From positions 248,001-312,000 of the forward strand of contig JAHDVF020000578.1 of NCBI GenBank assembly GCA_022606425.2: a stretch of DNA of 64,000 nt, written 5' to 3'. The notes below the pieces were generated by a model. That model did not search any database and was not told the origin of the DNA. It was given only the letters and a program-made list of their open reading frames with translations. Both the position numbers and the translations under genes were made by a program. The first letter of the stretch is position 1; the number at the start of each line of letters is the position of its first letter. Below, piece by piece: positions 38,658-53,600 of this stretch. This DNA is from Lepidostoma basale (Eukaryota > Arthropoda > Insecta > Trichoptera > Lepidostomatidae).

Positions 38658-41600
38658 CTGCAACAACACAACAGCATCATCCTCGTAACACAGTAGCCGA
38701 ATAATAGCACAAGTAAGTAATTGGTGGCCTACTGACCTATTTACTCGTGTGGGAAATAATGTTTTCTCTGCTTGGTATTGTTTGAATATGTCGCTAAAGG
38801 TCGCAACCTGCAAAGTTTTCCACGTCATCAAGGTTAGATCTTTTCAACAGGAGCACGCTCGAGCTATGCTCTACAAAGTCTACTTTGATATGTGTGCTGT
38901 ACAAGAAGTTTTTTGTGAAAGTTAAATAATATGATTTTATTAAAATAAAACACCGAAAAGTCACAAGTATGGAGATGATATTATAGCAATTATTTATACT
39001 CTTAAAAATATATTAAAGTGTATTACAGTATTCTAATAACTGTAATTGATGCTACATTCAAAACTCAAATCCAAGATAATCTGAAATCACAATTTTCTAT
39101 GCATTGAACTATTATAATTTTGCCTCAAAATTAAGTTTTTGTGATGACTCCCAACAATACTAGACGAATAGTGGAAAGTTAATGTTTCCTGCTAGTATTA
39201 TTGATGACATCAAGTATTTTAGATTTAAACACAGAAATTCTTTAGAGGTCTTCTTTAGAATTATGATACAATACTTAAAAAAATACACTAGTTAGTTTTT
39301 ATTGAAAAATAATAAACAATCCCACATTTTTGCAATGCTGTTTGTAAGTGTTTTTTTTTTATGAAAATAACTTCACATGATTTTAACACTTACCAACGTA
39401 TTTTTAAATTTTAAGTTTAAGCATATTTATTTTGTTAAATTTTAAATTCGTAGTAAATATCCTTTTTAAATGAACAGTTCAAATTTGAAATTGATATAGT
39501 GATTTATGTAATTGTGAGAATCATTTGCTACTGGAAATGTAGGGTAGAAAAACCGACTAATCGGTTTTTGGTCATATACGGTTGAAAGTGAAAAGCTGAC
39601 TAGTCGGCTTATGGTAGTTAATGTGTTCATATAAGGCATTAAAAACAAATAAACTTATTAATTCATTATGAAGTTGAATATTTTTTAAATGTTTTATTGG
39701 TTGATTTTTCGCTGCAGCAACATTTACCGATGCGATTTAAAAACTAGTACAGGTTTTAAGTATGATTATTTTTAAGGTTAAATAATTGCCACAATATCCA
39801 GTTTGTTTGTGTTATCTTTAAAATATTGAATTTGTAGATATTTTATATACATTTTTTATACTCATGATTCAATATTTGAATGTGTAGAATCGTTTAGTCA
39901 ACTGCTTATTTATTTAGACTAGTGCTGGTTCTAATAGGTGCAACATTAACATTTCATTCGTAAATACGGTTTGTACATAACATAAAATATATGGTACTGC
40001 GTAGTCAGCAATATCTGGGCATGTCTTAGACCTAACGATTAATTGTGTAATTGGGATATATATTCAATGAATTTTTTTGCTATTAACAAAACAGTTTCAC
40101 CAAATTAATACTAAAGAAATCATTTGATAACGAGATAAACGAAACTGTTAAGTAGCTAATGGTAAGCCCCCCATACCATGTTCCAAAGGGGAAAACGGAA
40201 AGAACATATCACCAAACTGCTCTCTACCTTCTTTCCTGACATACTTCTCTCGCGTCATGCACGCACATTGATTTCTCCGACTCCTCACGTGGCCGACATT
40301 TAATATTTGATTGATTTGATCGTGCCACGTTTTCCTGGGTCTTTTTCTTGTTTTGTTTACATCACTTTCTTTATTCAATCTTTCCGTGTCCAAACCATCT
40401 TAATTATCTTTCCATTGTTTTGTTTATAACACTTTTATTCGCACTGTATTCACTTATAATATTTGCATTTGACGCTCTATCATATACTCATTCATCTAAG
40501 ACATATCATTTTTACTGTATTTATTCTGCTAACATTATTCTTTTACCAGTTCCATGCTTCACCACCATGCATAAGGATCTGCACAGGAACAGCCAACAGA
40601 AGATAGACTTTTTTTTATGACGATGACTTTAAGCGCATCATTCACTTTGTTGCCTGCCCTAATCCTTCTTTCAATATCGTTCTCCACTTTTGCAGACATA
40701 CTACCTAAATATAATATGTATTATATGGATATTTTTCTGCATTTTCACAATCATGAACTGATTTAGACTTAATAGTTAATATTAGTCTAGGACATGCCTT
40801 CTGGGATATAGGAAGTGCTTATATGTTAAATGAAAGAACAACAAATATATGGTGCAATATAACCTCAATTAAAATTAATAAAATCTATAGTCTAGCGAGG
40901 GGTTCAAAACTGTATACATCGGTATCCATTTAACTGTTAAACGCGTCATTTCTTTTGACATAAAATTTGACTGAATCTTTTTTCTTTGCCTGATTTCATT
41001 CGAGCCATGCATTTGTGGTACTATTAAATTCAAGGTTGCTTGAATCAACTGGAGTGCGGACTTTTTTGCTGGTATTAGTTGCTCGAGTTTATTTTGCTGG
41101 TATGAGTCGCTTGAGTCAATTTTGCTGGTATTAGCCACATGAGTTTATTTTGCTGGTATGAGTCGCTTGAGTCAATTTTGCTGGTATTAGCCACATGAGT
41201 TTATTTTGCTGGTATTAGCCACATGAGTTTATTTTGCTGGTATGAGTCGCTTGAGTCAATTTTGCTGGTATTAGCCACATGAGTTTATTTTACTTATGAG
41301 TCGCTTGAGTTGATTTTGCTGGCATTAGCCTATTGAGTTACTTTTGCTGGTATTAGCCTCTTGAGTTACTTTTGCATTAAAATGTTAGGTTCCCTGTGTT
41401 CCTGTCCTTAGTTTCCATAACTGTTTTCTCTATTTACTTAAGATTTTATTTTATTTCTTTCATCATTCCAAGTTTTCTTTCTCATCCCACACTCTGTCAC
41501 AATTTTATAATAGGCCATAAAATCATGTACCGTATTTTGCTTTGTTTTGTTAGATTGAGATATAGAAGTGGATTGTAATTAACCTGGATTAAATGTGGCC

Positions 41601-44600
41601 TAGATACCCTTTTTGGCTTTTGCTTTTTTCTTTTTCTGAAATGGTGCATTCTCCAGCTAATGTAAGTCCTGCGTTGATGGGGGGCGGGCCTAGAGATTGT
41701 TTGAGCGAAGCTGATGAAGCTGCATCCTATAACAGCTTCGGGTAAGCGGTGGGTAACCTTCTATGTCTTCTATGAGTTACTTTTGCTGGTGCCTCTCGAA
41801 TTATTTTTTCTGGTGTATTAGCTGCAAAAATTAATTTGGGCATGCCCTTTAAGTGAAAAGTAAAAATTAAAAAGAAATCATCTGAAATAGTTATTTATTG
41901 TTTCTTGTACAGTGAATATTTTATATAAAACTTCAAATTGAATACTTTATATTGATGAAAATGGCAGTTTTCCACAATATTTATACATTTTTTATAAAAA
42001 CCCATAGAAAATCTCGCACTTTCTATGCTGCAAGGATGATGAAGAGTTGAACTCTGTCAGCGCTGATGTATCTACACTACAGATTAGAAAACACACGAGA
42101 ATGGCGGAGATTCCTGGATTTAGTCAACCCAGGTCTGTCGAGCTAATAATGATGATATAATTTTCGTTGCTAGGGCATTATCTCTTCTCCTTTTCATCTC
42201 CTTTATGCAAATATTTAGATCTGTTTAAAGACGACATCAAATTTGGTCCTGCGATGGAGACATCCAGCTTTCTGTTCATCTCTTTGGTGGTTATCCTGAA
42301 GGTCGACGGCCCTCTGTAGTCTTGTGGAATTTTAGGAATCCTCTCGATGTGGTCCCTCCTGAATCCTCTTCTCTGTCTACTTCATCTCACTGTGTCATCA
42401 ATCTGCGAATTTCTTCATTAGGTATTCTATCCCTAAGGGTTCTACCCGTGAAAGTTCGCAATGTTTTCATTTCTGTTACTCTGAGGAGATGTTTGGTTCT
42501 GACAGTAAATGCTCTTGCTTTGATTCCGTAAGTCATTATGGGCCTGATGCATGTTTTGTAGATCCTGACTTTACTAATGCATTATCATATGTAACATTTT
42601 ATAATGTTCCAGCAAAGCGAAACATGTCACATTTACAAAATATAAAGCTTTTAGAAAACTGATGCTTATTTTTTTATCAATATCCAATAGGAAATAGTGT
42701 TTACAGAAGAAAATCAGAGATTGCGCGTTGTATATATCATTATGTATCCACTGTTTTAAGCCCCTCGCAACACTTATAGATTAGCTACTGCGAACAGTGC
42801 ATTATCTTACCTAAAAGTGGTTTCGTCGTTGTGACTACTGTATCCGGAAGAAGAGCGCACGTGCCTGCGTGTACCCCCGGGCCCGGCCGCGCTCCCTTTC
42901 ACCCCCCTACGCGAGGGGTAGCCCCGACGGCCGCCACCCCCTGCCCCACCTCCAGCACCCAGGGAGGTTTCTGAGGAACTGCTTGATACGTCAACTGCCC
43001 CTACAACTGAAAATACAACCCTTACTGTTTATTTAAAACATTTATTAACTGATATAGGACATGGCAAGGAATGTGCTTACATGTGCGGGGTAACTATAAC
43101 TTTAACACTCTACCACAATGGCAAGAGAAAAGGAGACATATAGTCATTTTTAGGACCTGGCTTGCCATTGACATGACGAAGAAGAAGAATTATACAACCT
43201 GATCTTATATAGTGATGCAACGGAAGTGTCATGACGGAAGCAGAAACGGAAACAGATCTAAATAGTAATTAGCGGAAACAGAAATAGAAACGGATGCGGA
43301 AGTGGAACTGTAAATACTATGAATAAAAAAGTTTTGATTTTTACAAATACTGTATTAATGAAATTAATATTCAACATTAAGTAGTGGTAAATAATTTTTT
43401 TATGAAAAGTAGTTTGGTTGCTTTTACACCTAACAATCTGTTCCCGTGTTATATAAGACCAGCTCCGGCAAATAATTGCTGGAGGAGCTGATAAATATCA
43501 GCGCACTAAGTGCAAAAGGAGTATATTTGGATGAATTTAATTTCCACCTTAAAAACCGGAAAAAACCGATCAACCTGAAACGAAAAGTCTATAAAGCCTG
43601 CGTTCTGCCAGTTGGTACTTATGGTCTTGAAACTGTTACATTGTCCAAGCAAAGTGCCGAGAAACTGCAAGTGACCCAAAGAGCCATGGAAAGAGCCATG
43701 TTAGGAATAAGCCTAAGAGACAAAGTCAGAAACGATACAGTGAGAGAAAGAACAAGGGTCACTGACATCATCAACCGGGTGGCGACTCTAAAATGGCAAT
43801 GGGCGGGTCACGTAGCCAGAAGCTCATATGAAAAGGGGATAAGAAGACTGCTGACTTGGAGACCGTGGACGGCGAAGAGAAGTGCAGGGCGGACGCAACT
43901 ACTGTAGAAGGATGATCTGAACAGACACGTCGGAATAACCTGGATGCAGTCTGCACAAGACAAAGTGACATGGAAGTGAATGGAGGAAGCCTTTGTCCAG
44001 GAGTGGACGGAAATAGGCTGTGGAAGAAGAAGAAGAAGAAGAAGAATTTTCACCACATAAGGGTATCCTTATGTAAAGGTAATCGACTTTATTTTTTATA
44101 CTTCTGAAGTTGTGTCTATGTCTCCATAAATAGATTGCATTCTCCTTATTTGTAATCGAGTCTTGGTGGTCTCCATTCATACTTAACATGGATTCTTCAA
44201 AGTTCCGTTCAAATTTCCTTTATAAAAGTTGCGGAAACAGAAACAGATATCAAAAAACTTGCAGAACTTCCGTAGTTGCAGAAGTAGAGGCAGAGGTCTG
44301 TTGCATCACTAATCTTGTACTAGTGGTGGTCGGTATAAAGCAAGAATTGAAGCATAGAATGCCATAACAAGGTGGAAATGAGATCTCTTTGATGAATGTG
44401 AATAAATATTTATATGATAGATCTATAGCATATAAAGATTTCATTTCATAGACCCCCAGGGGTCCACGACAACTTGAAAGGGGTCTATGACAGTTGCAAA
44501 AAAAATTGGGGGTCCATGAAATGTAAACGGGTTTCAACTAAATTGAAGCCGTATGGAATTCCACAGTGTTACCATTTCCACAGTTTATTTAAAAAATATG

Positions 44601-47600
44601 ATTCTGTTCTTTAGGCCAATGATTTCACAACGAGGTTTTTATAAACCAGAGGAACATTATAGAAAAGTCAAAGTATTATTACAGTGTGACGATACGGAGG
44701 TTGCATCACCAGGTCTCCGCTGACGCGAGGCCCTTCCTTGGTATCCACTCTCACCGGCCGCGGAGCCCTCGCTCTCTTCCTCCGACATGTCGTCAGCTTC
44801 GTCTCTCGTGTCGTACTCTGAAATTGGCAGGTGCAGTGTTAGAATCTTCTTCACCTCCGAGTCGGTGGACCCCAGGTTGTCGGACTCTGAAAGCAGAAAG
44901 CTGGCGGTGATATTCGAAGCGCAATGGATGATTTGAACAACAACAAAGATATATTAAAACCAATCAAACATGCAATATGTGATGCCTCAAAAGGATTTTT
45001 TAAAATCTTATATTGAGTAAAACCTGAATTCTCTAGAAGTTTAAATATACAGACATTTTGTTTCGTATTTATTCGTGGTGTGGCATTATTCAAAAATATT
45101 TTAAAACACTTTTAAATTTTGTTTTTACACTAATTTGGATAAACAGAGTTTGTTTTTGTAACCTGGATAAGAAACGTGGGTCTAAAAACAAAATATAAAA
45201 GTGTTTTAAATTATTTTCGCATATTTTATTGTATTTATTGTTTCTTGAATTGTTTTATTCAATATTAGAGACTTAAAATCATTATAATTGTGTTTTAGAA
45301 ACAATATATAAAACATTATATTTACATAAATATTTTATGGTAAATTAAGAATATTTTAACAATCGACAATTATTTTTAATACATAATCGACAGTATGCAA
45401 ATGTCTAAAGTAAGTTGAAATATATTACTCTATAAAAACATTACAAAATACACTGTTAATATTTAATATTTGTTATGGAATTTTATAATACTTTATTCAA
45501 ACAACAATAAATTCAATTCAGAATTTGAAACTAAAATAATTTGGTATCCAAATATGTAGATAAACTATAAATTATGATTAGACAAATTGAAAATTTTCAT
45601 TTTTTCAACATTTACAATTATGATTTTTGATTTTTTCAAATTTCCGTAGATGACGTGTGATAATAATACATTGTAAATACTTTGCATTTTAATCTTTGAT
45701 TTTTTTGATTTTGTATATGGCAACTTGCCAGACTTCAAATTGATTAATATGAGTATGATAATAATGTGAGTGAGAGTTTTAAAGCAAGGCGCAAAGCATC
45801 TAAACACATCACACGTCTAACATCAACTAACTATATGGAACGATTTCATGATGAAAGATGTGATATGTATATTTTTTAATGATGAATTTTTTTTTTTAGA
45901 ATATATTATAACTAAACTAACTAACCATCACGCCGTCTCCCCAAAGGGGTAGGCAGAAAGAATGGACTGCCACACTTTTCTTTCCTGACATATTTCTCTC
46001 GCTTCCTCAACATTCATACATCGTGTCATGCATGCAGGCCGATTTCTCTGACTCCTCACGTGGCCAACATTCAATATTTGATTTATTTGATCATGCCATG
46101 TTTTCCTCGGTCAATAATAATAATAATTATTATAATTGAAATAATTACAGTATATATCCAAGTTCATAAAGAATATAAGTGTATTTTATAATAAAGATTA
46201 TTTTATTTTATTAATTTACAATGAGTTTCTACCAAGAAATTTCGATAACCATCGTTAATTTTTTTTTGAGTCTCCGGTACCTTAATGGTGCATTGTTTTA
46301 AATACGAGATACTTATATAATACATCAAAAATATTGTATAAATAAGTGTTGATTACCTTGACTCTCGGAGTGTGGATCCCTTAGTTTGCTACCTTTTCTT
46401 CTAACTTTGGTATATTCTGGTTCCTTACTCTGAAATGAAAAATAATATTATTATGTAAAAATAACGTGTCAATTAATGACATGTCGCGAGTAACAGATGT
46501 CGTTGCAAGGGTAGCGAGGGTAGCGCATGGTCATTTGCGGGACATGTTGTCAGATTGGTAGACGATAGATGAACCAGAAGGGTGGTAGAGTGGAGACACC
46601 GCGAAGACAAACGAAACAGAGGGGGACCCCCCACACGATAGTCCAATGACATTAGAAGTTTACTTTACTTTTTGTTTAAGGAATATCATTTTTGCAATGT
46701 TTAATCTACTTTCGTTTTCAGTTTTGTGATATAAATTAATGCATAGGGGTCAATACAAGAAACCACATTGTTGAATAATTAGTAAATAACTAAATGGTTT
46801 ATAACATTGTTTGTTATAACAAACAGTAAAACATAGTGGTATACCATAGTGGTATACCACTCCTTTGAAAGACTTCGAACAAAAGAAAGAATTTATTTTC
46901 CACTAGAGATAAATTAGCATGTAGATAAGATTATTATCTTAAATATAAGTTTTGAGATGTTTCTGGTGAGACCGTGTAACCTGTACCTACAGAAGCGCAT
47001 ACACTGCTGCGAATGGAATATTCGTAAGCCAATATCCAGATAGATAGATAACTGGTCTTTCCTACTGCAAGATGAGGCAAATTCTGAGACAACAGATCAC
47101 CCAATTTAATCGAAAAAGAAGAAGTTAGTCTTACATGTCCCATCTTGAATTTGTCACTCTGCCCTGGTTTGATGTCGTGGTACACGAAGGAACCCCTGAC
47201 CGAGTGGTAGGGCCCGCTGTACACATTCCCGCTATAGCTGCTCTCACTGTAGGCAGGTTTGGTGAGCTGGAATGTGGCGTATGGGCAGATGTCTTCCATG
47301 TATTCTGAAAATAAAGAAATAAAATGTTCATTAAGTGTAATTTTTAGTTCCTGTTTGGTTCACATCTTTCTAATACCATACTTTATTCAACTTTGCTACA
47401 GACTAGCGTGATATAATGTAAATACAAATGTTTTTATTATTTATATTGTCTTAATTATCCTGCTAGTTTAAATCATATATATTTATTAAACAAGTTTTTT
47501 TAGCTATACCAGTTATAATACTCGTTACTATACTCATTTCACTATTATTTTATATTTGTGGTAGCATTTTATTGGCCATAAGGCCATTTATGGCCATTTA

Positions 47601-50600
47601 ATTATTATAAATGTTTTATTATATATATGTTATTGATATCGCTGTATGTTACCCTTAATAAATAAAGCAAAAGCAAAAATTATACCCCTTTACTCACAAT
47701 TTTCAAATACCCTTTAGTTCATACTTGGTTCATAGATGATTAAACTCAAAATGGTTCATAGTTTAATTTTAATAAAGAGGTTCAAAAAGTTTCATATCCT
47801 CTTTTTATAATACTTAAATTTCATATTGTGTTTTTATTAAAAAGGTTCATTATATATTTTATTGTAGCTAAATAAATTACTTTATGTTCTTTGGGTCCAT
47901 ACTGTTTTTTCTATTCGATGGGATCATATCTAACAGGGTCTTGTATTTTAACCAATTTTTGTAATTTCTTATTCTCCTTTTGGGTTTCTTATTTAAAAAA
48001 AAAAAAAAGACTAACATCAAGGATTTATATCAATGATATTAGAATTTATTTTACAATCTTCAATGTGAGCAGAAAATAGCTCATTATTATGAAGAAGGAA
48101 CCTGGTCGTGTCCAGGCTTGAACCCATGCCCCCTGGATCAGGAGTCAAGCCTTCTATCTCCTAGACCTGCATTCGGCGATAGCTTGTGAGCGAGGCGCGC
48201 CAAGCGGGTGAGGCTGTCCCGCCCCTCGCGTAACAAAGGGCCTCGCTCTTATAGCTCTCAGCTATTTTTAGGTTTATTATCTATAAAAAACATTGACTTT
48301 TTTCCGCGGCACACCAACTGATGACCATGGTACACCAGTGTGCCGCGGCACATGCTTTGCGGAACACTGCCCTAGACCACCACCCGGTTTCAGCTTTAGA
48401 AAATGTCACATATCTAAATGAGTGTACTTAAAGGATATTACTTTAGGTATACAGTACACCTGATGAAGCTCGTAATTACATTGATTGATTGCTACTGACT
48501 GTAATTATAATAATAACAACTGTATTTACCGTTGCCCTCTCCTTTGTAGTGTTGTGGAGGGGCAGGTTGCCTCCCGCGGTTGGCCATTGCGTTTGCCACA
48601 ACTCCCTGCTGCTGCTGTTCCCTATTTTGCTTGTTCTGCAGTCGGGCCAGGGATGGTGAGTCTCCAATGGCTGCCTGTGATCCGCAGGATCCACTGCTGA
48701 GCTCTTCTGCAATGATACAAGGTTTTAATTACACTATCATAGATAATTAGGTACATAAAAATAGAGGTGACAAAACAAACCGAATGAATGAACCAAGAAC
48801 TCAACCAAGGGCCTCATGAATTCTGCATTATAATTATTAATCATTTTATCTAATGTTGAAGACATTGGCAACCTTCAAAACAAGACTAAAATGAACATAT
48901 ATTATGATAGGTTTAGTAGCATCAAGAATATTATCACATTCAAGAACTCTACATAAATTAGATACTGTGAAACTATCTAACTAACTAACTATGCATCACG
49001 CCGTCTGCTCGAAGGGGTAGGCAGAAATAATGGACTGCCACGCTTTTCTTTCCTGACATATTTCTTTTCCTTCCTTAAATTCATACATCGTGTCATGCAC
49101 GCGCGTCGATTCTTTGACTCCCCGCGTGGCCGAAATTCAATATTTGATAGATTTGTATACATTTTTGACGACCTTTGTGGCCGAGTGGTAAGTGCATTGA
49201 CTGCAACCCCGAAGGTTCCGGGTTCGATTCCCGGCGAGGGCAGTTTGAATGTCACACTGTCTTTGGTCTGGTGAAGAATTCACGTGACAATAAAATGGCG
49301 ATAGATTAGCTACCTATCACATGTCATGAGAATCACTATGATAGCTATTATATCCTTTACATTGATTTGGCTCATGCTGTCATGATGTAAAGAGTGATTC
49401 AACAAAATAATAATAATAATAATTTGTAGATACTGTGTTATAATTATAACTCATTTTATCTAATGTTGAAGACATCAGCAATCTTCAAAACATAGGTACA
49501 ATAATCTATTTGAAATCTAGTTGGATTCCAGTTGCTTTTATATCAAAGGGCAAATATTTTTCTGCTGAAGAATAACAAATGAGTTAACATTGTTGTGGAT
49601 AATTCGTATTATGTCTATTATTTCGATACTTACTGCTTCTTCTAATGAGGAGTACCAAAGCCACCAGTGCCGTGAGTACCAGAAGAGACAATGTGACAGG
49701 CAGGATGACACGCAAGTTCGAATAGAAAGGCTTGTCGCTGGAGTGAGATACAGGAGGCGACAGATCTGGTAAAGCGCCCACTAAAAAAGATTATATTAGT
49801 TTATGATTATTATAAATCACTGTTACACATTTAAACCGTTTTAATTATTCAAGATTTCGTGTGTTAATAATAAATTTTAAAAATATATTGGGAGTACCAC
49901 AAGGTATCAATTTGGGTCCACTTTTTTAATATACATTTTATTATCACAGCTGTGTCAATTTTCAAATGTTTAAAAGGAGGATTGAATTGTATATGTTTAA
50001 CTTACATCCAGCAGCACTGTGAGTGGTAAAATTGTACAATGCTACAGCGAAACCGGCATTATTATGTGCTGTGATTTTAAGGTGGTATTGTGTCGATGAA
50101 GATAAACCAGGAACGCTGAAAACTCGCTCTGTAGCTTGAACCGTGTTGGATACCATACGCCACTAAAACATAAAAATGGGATTTCAATGTATTATATACT
50201 TTTGTTTAACCATTACATACTATAGTTAAATAAAAAAATAAAGCTTTAACAATATATTCTATAAATCTAGTCCTTTAAAAACGATTTCATTAATCAACAA
50301 ACAAACTATCAAGGCGTTTATCTGGAGGGGTATACAGAGTGAAAGGACTATCATGTTACTCCATCCAGACAAATCTCTTGCTTCATCTATAATATAATAT
50401 ATATGATATATACAATATAATGAGTAATACACATAGATTCTTCCAACTTCTTACATGGATAAATTTTAATATTTGATTACATGCCATATTTTCCTTGGCC
50501 TTCCTCAATTCTGTACTCCTTTTACATCATGAACTATTCTGAACTATTCTTTCTTCATCCATGTGTTTCATACGTCCAAACCAACGTAATGATCTTTTAT

Positions 50601-53600
50601 TGATAAATTAACCAATACACTAATTTCTCTAAGAGACAAATTTTAATATTTTGTGCATAATTCTGGCTTCTTTCACATTTTAAAATTAAACTTTAGATTC
50701 TTTTGGCATTGATTTAATCTCCACATATTCATTTAATTCTTGCTGTATTTCATCCTTTCATCAATTTATCTCCAACTTATCTTTTGACCCCATCATGATC
50801 TTATTCATGTTCCTCATACATTTTCTACAAACAGCAGAGATTTATAATAGATATTTGAATAACTAACCTGTGAATGAGAATGCTCCCGATATTCAATTAC
50901 GAAATAAAGTATTCCACAACCTCCATCCCCCCACGAGTCTAACCAGACAGTCACCACCGTTGCATTTACTGTTATCATCTGTGAGTGTTTTGGTTTCACT
51001 GGAACTGTAAGTGAAAAGTATTTATGTTAAATACACATGTAAAAATGATAAATAAACGAGAATTAATTAACTGGCTAATTTAACCAACCCATTTGATTTG
51101 CTTAAAAACTGTTGTCTTCTAATATATCAGAAACAATGTTAAGAAATTTTGATGTTTGTTTACCAGTTCCTTTGGTGTAAGCATTGACAATATCACAGGG
51201 CAGGCCTGTTCCAATGATATTATATGCCGTGATGTATAGCTGGTAGCGGGTTCCACACCAAAGTCCACCAAGAACCCTTTCTGTGATCCCAGCTTCGGTC
51301 TGGAGCTCTTCCCAATCTCCAGAGTCACGTTTGTAATTTATTACATATCCTGTAATAACAAAATAAAATAAAAACTTGGAAACCAATTTCTCAATATTTA
51401 AAAACACAACATTGTATGTATCTCAAATACCTTTGATTAAAATATTTATTTATTAATAAAAAGTATTCGGAATAGTCTAGGTAGTGTGAGAGTTACTGAT
51501 ATAAAAAGTAAGCTTGAAGAAAGGCAGATGAGATGGTACGGGCATATAAAACGGAGAACACCAGACCACACAGTAAATAGAGCTTTGTATGTGAATCTTC
51601 CTCGTCAACCATCCAGAAGAAGACCTAGGAACATGTGGATGATTCAGTGCAATAGTGTCTTGCAGAGAAATGGCTTGAGTGAAGGCGATACTCAGAACCG
51701 TGAGAAGTACAGCCTGAGGATTGAGAAGAGCCGACCCCAACAGTCAACACAGACAATGAGTTGGGATAGCGACAGGAAGAAGGAGAAGAATGAGAAGAAA
51801 TTTATTTTATTGTAGTATAAGGAGTACCACAAGGTCTGAACTTGGGGTCACATTAAAAATTACATATAAAAAAAATAGAATTATAGATTCTTGAAGGTGG
51901 CTGGCATGAGGTTATTTAATATCTTAGATTTTTAGTCTAAAATCTAAACAATTTATCAATGTACCTGGAACAAAAATGAAGTAAAAAATATAGATCTCTT
52001 CTGATTGCAAAAACATAGTGGAATATTATGGTATATATGGAAAACCATTTCGTGATTATGCGTTCGATCATGAATGGAAAACTTGAAGGGAAGATATAAG
52101 TTAGGTGAGATATGATAATATAGCAAAATAAGAGATCTGCTGACATCTTTGCACCAAGAGAAGAATAATAAATTACTTGCTATTGCTGCAGGAAAGAATT
52201 TTACTATTATTTTTCTTGTTCTGTTATTACCTAAGATAGGGCTTCCACCGTCTCCTTGGTCAGCCCACTGAAGATGAATAGAGTCTGCGTGTGAGTCCAG
52301 AACAGCCAAGGCAGGCGGCTGTGGTGGAACTTTGACTTGAACCCTGTACGTGATCTCATCTCTGCCGTGACTGTTCTCTACAGAGCAGGTGTAGTTGCCA
52401 GAGTCTGTGTGCTGAGTTGCACTGGAAATGAAAAGGGTTTATAATTTTATTTTTTAAATTTATAATAGTACTTACTCACTGTTAAACACATGGCTAATTG
52501 AATATAAAATGCAGAAAAATAAAATATTTAGGTCGCATTATGCATAATCAAATGTTTTCAGACAATAAAACAATAAAAATAAATATTCTTCAAGATCAGA
52601 AAAACATTATGTGATATGGCCTTTCAGTGAAGTCTATTGATTGCTAAGGAAAGACAACTTATACTTAGAGATTGTGGTCTAGTATAATTGATACTGATAT
52701 TTTTCGAACATGGCACCATAAGAATAAGATTATTTGAAGTTGTTTTGTAAACAATTTACCTTATGATCAAAGTTCCGTCAGCCGTAACATTCTTTCTATT
52801 GCTATGCTCCATGGCACTTCCTTGCTGTCTCCAAACTGTTGATGGTTGAGGAATGCCTACTTTGTGGCAAGGTAAAGAAATATTCTCCTTCCAGGGTGTG
52901 ATTACTTTTTTACCAAAAGATGTGATGCGAGCAGGTACTGAAAAAATGAAAGTGATGTAAAATTTAAAGTTAATCAACATTTGGAGTCAAATATGTAAAT
53001 TGTACATGGACTGTGGATCTTCTGGCAAACAGAGGTTCAGCTTTTGTGGCTATTCCTCTTACGTCTGATGGGAACATTGCTGGAAAGGTGATTTGGTGGG
53101 TCGTTGATTTATGCAGAGGCTTGATCTGTCTTGGAGTGTTTAGTATTCCCCTAAACGAGGGTCCAAGTTCTCACCTTTATCTCCTGGTAAAATGGTGACT
53201 ACTCTTGTGCTATCTCCTTCTCCGACTTTGGTGGAAGCTGTCAACCAAAACTGATGAGTGGCAGCTTCCTGAAGGCGGACTGTCTCATGTGCTTCTGTGT
53301 TTGGAGACAATATTCGCTTGTGGGTACCCTCCTAATTGAAAAATTGACAAATTAATAATCGAATTGCATTGCGTTTGCATTGTACACATTGCAATACATT
53401 GCTTGTATTGCATTTGCATGCATATGGATGTTTCGGAAGTACTTAAATGACTATTTTTCTCAATAACAATACAGTTTCTTGACAGATGCATGATATTTAA
53501 GTAGGAGATTTATTACCTGAAATTGGGCCCCAATATTTTATGAATATGAGAATTTTTAGAAGAATTAACCAAAAGAAACTGATGAGAAAAACTTACCTCT

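Noticed and set aside
43771..44189. Minus-strand frames over the (GAA)n region
   Set aside because: Shadows of the plus-strand RTE-like fragment and its Ser-coding complement.
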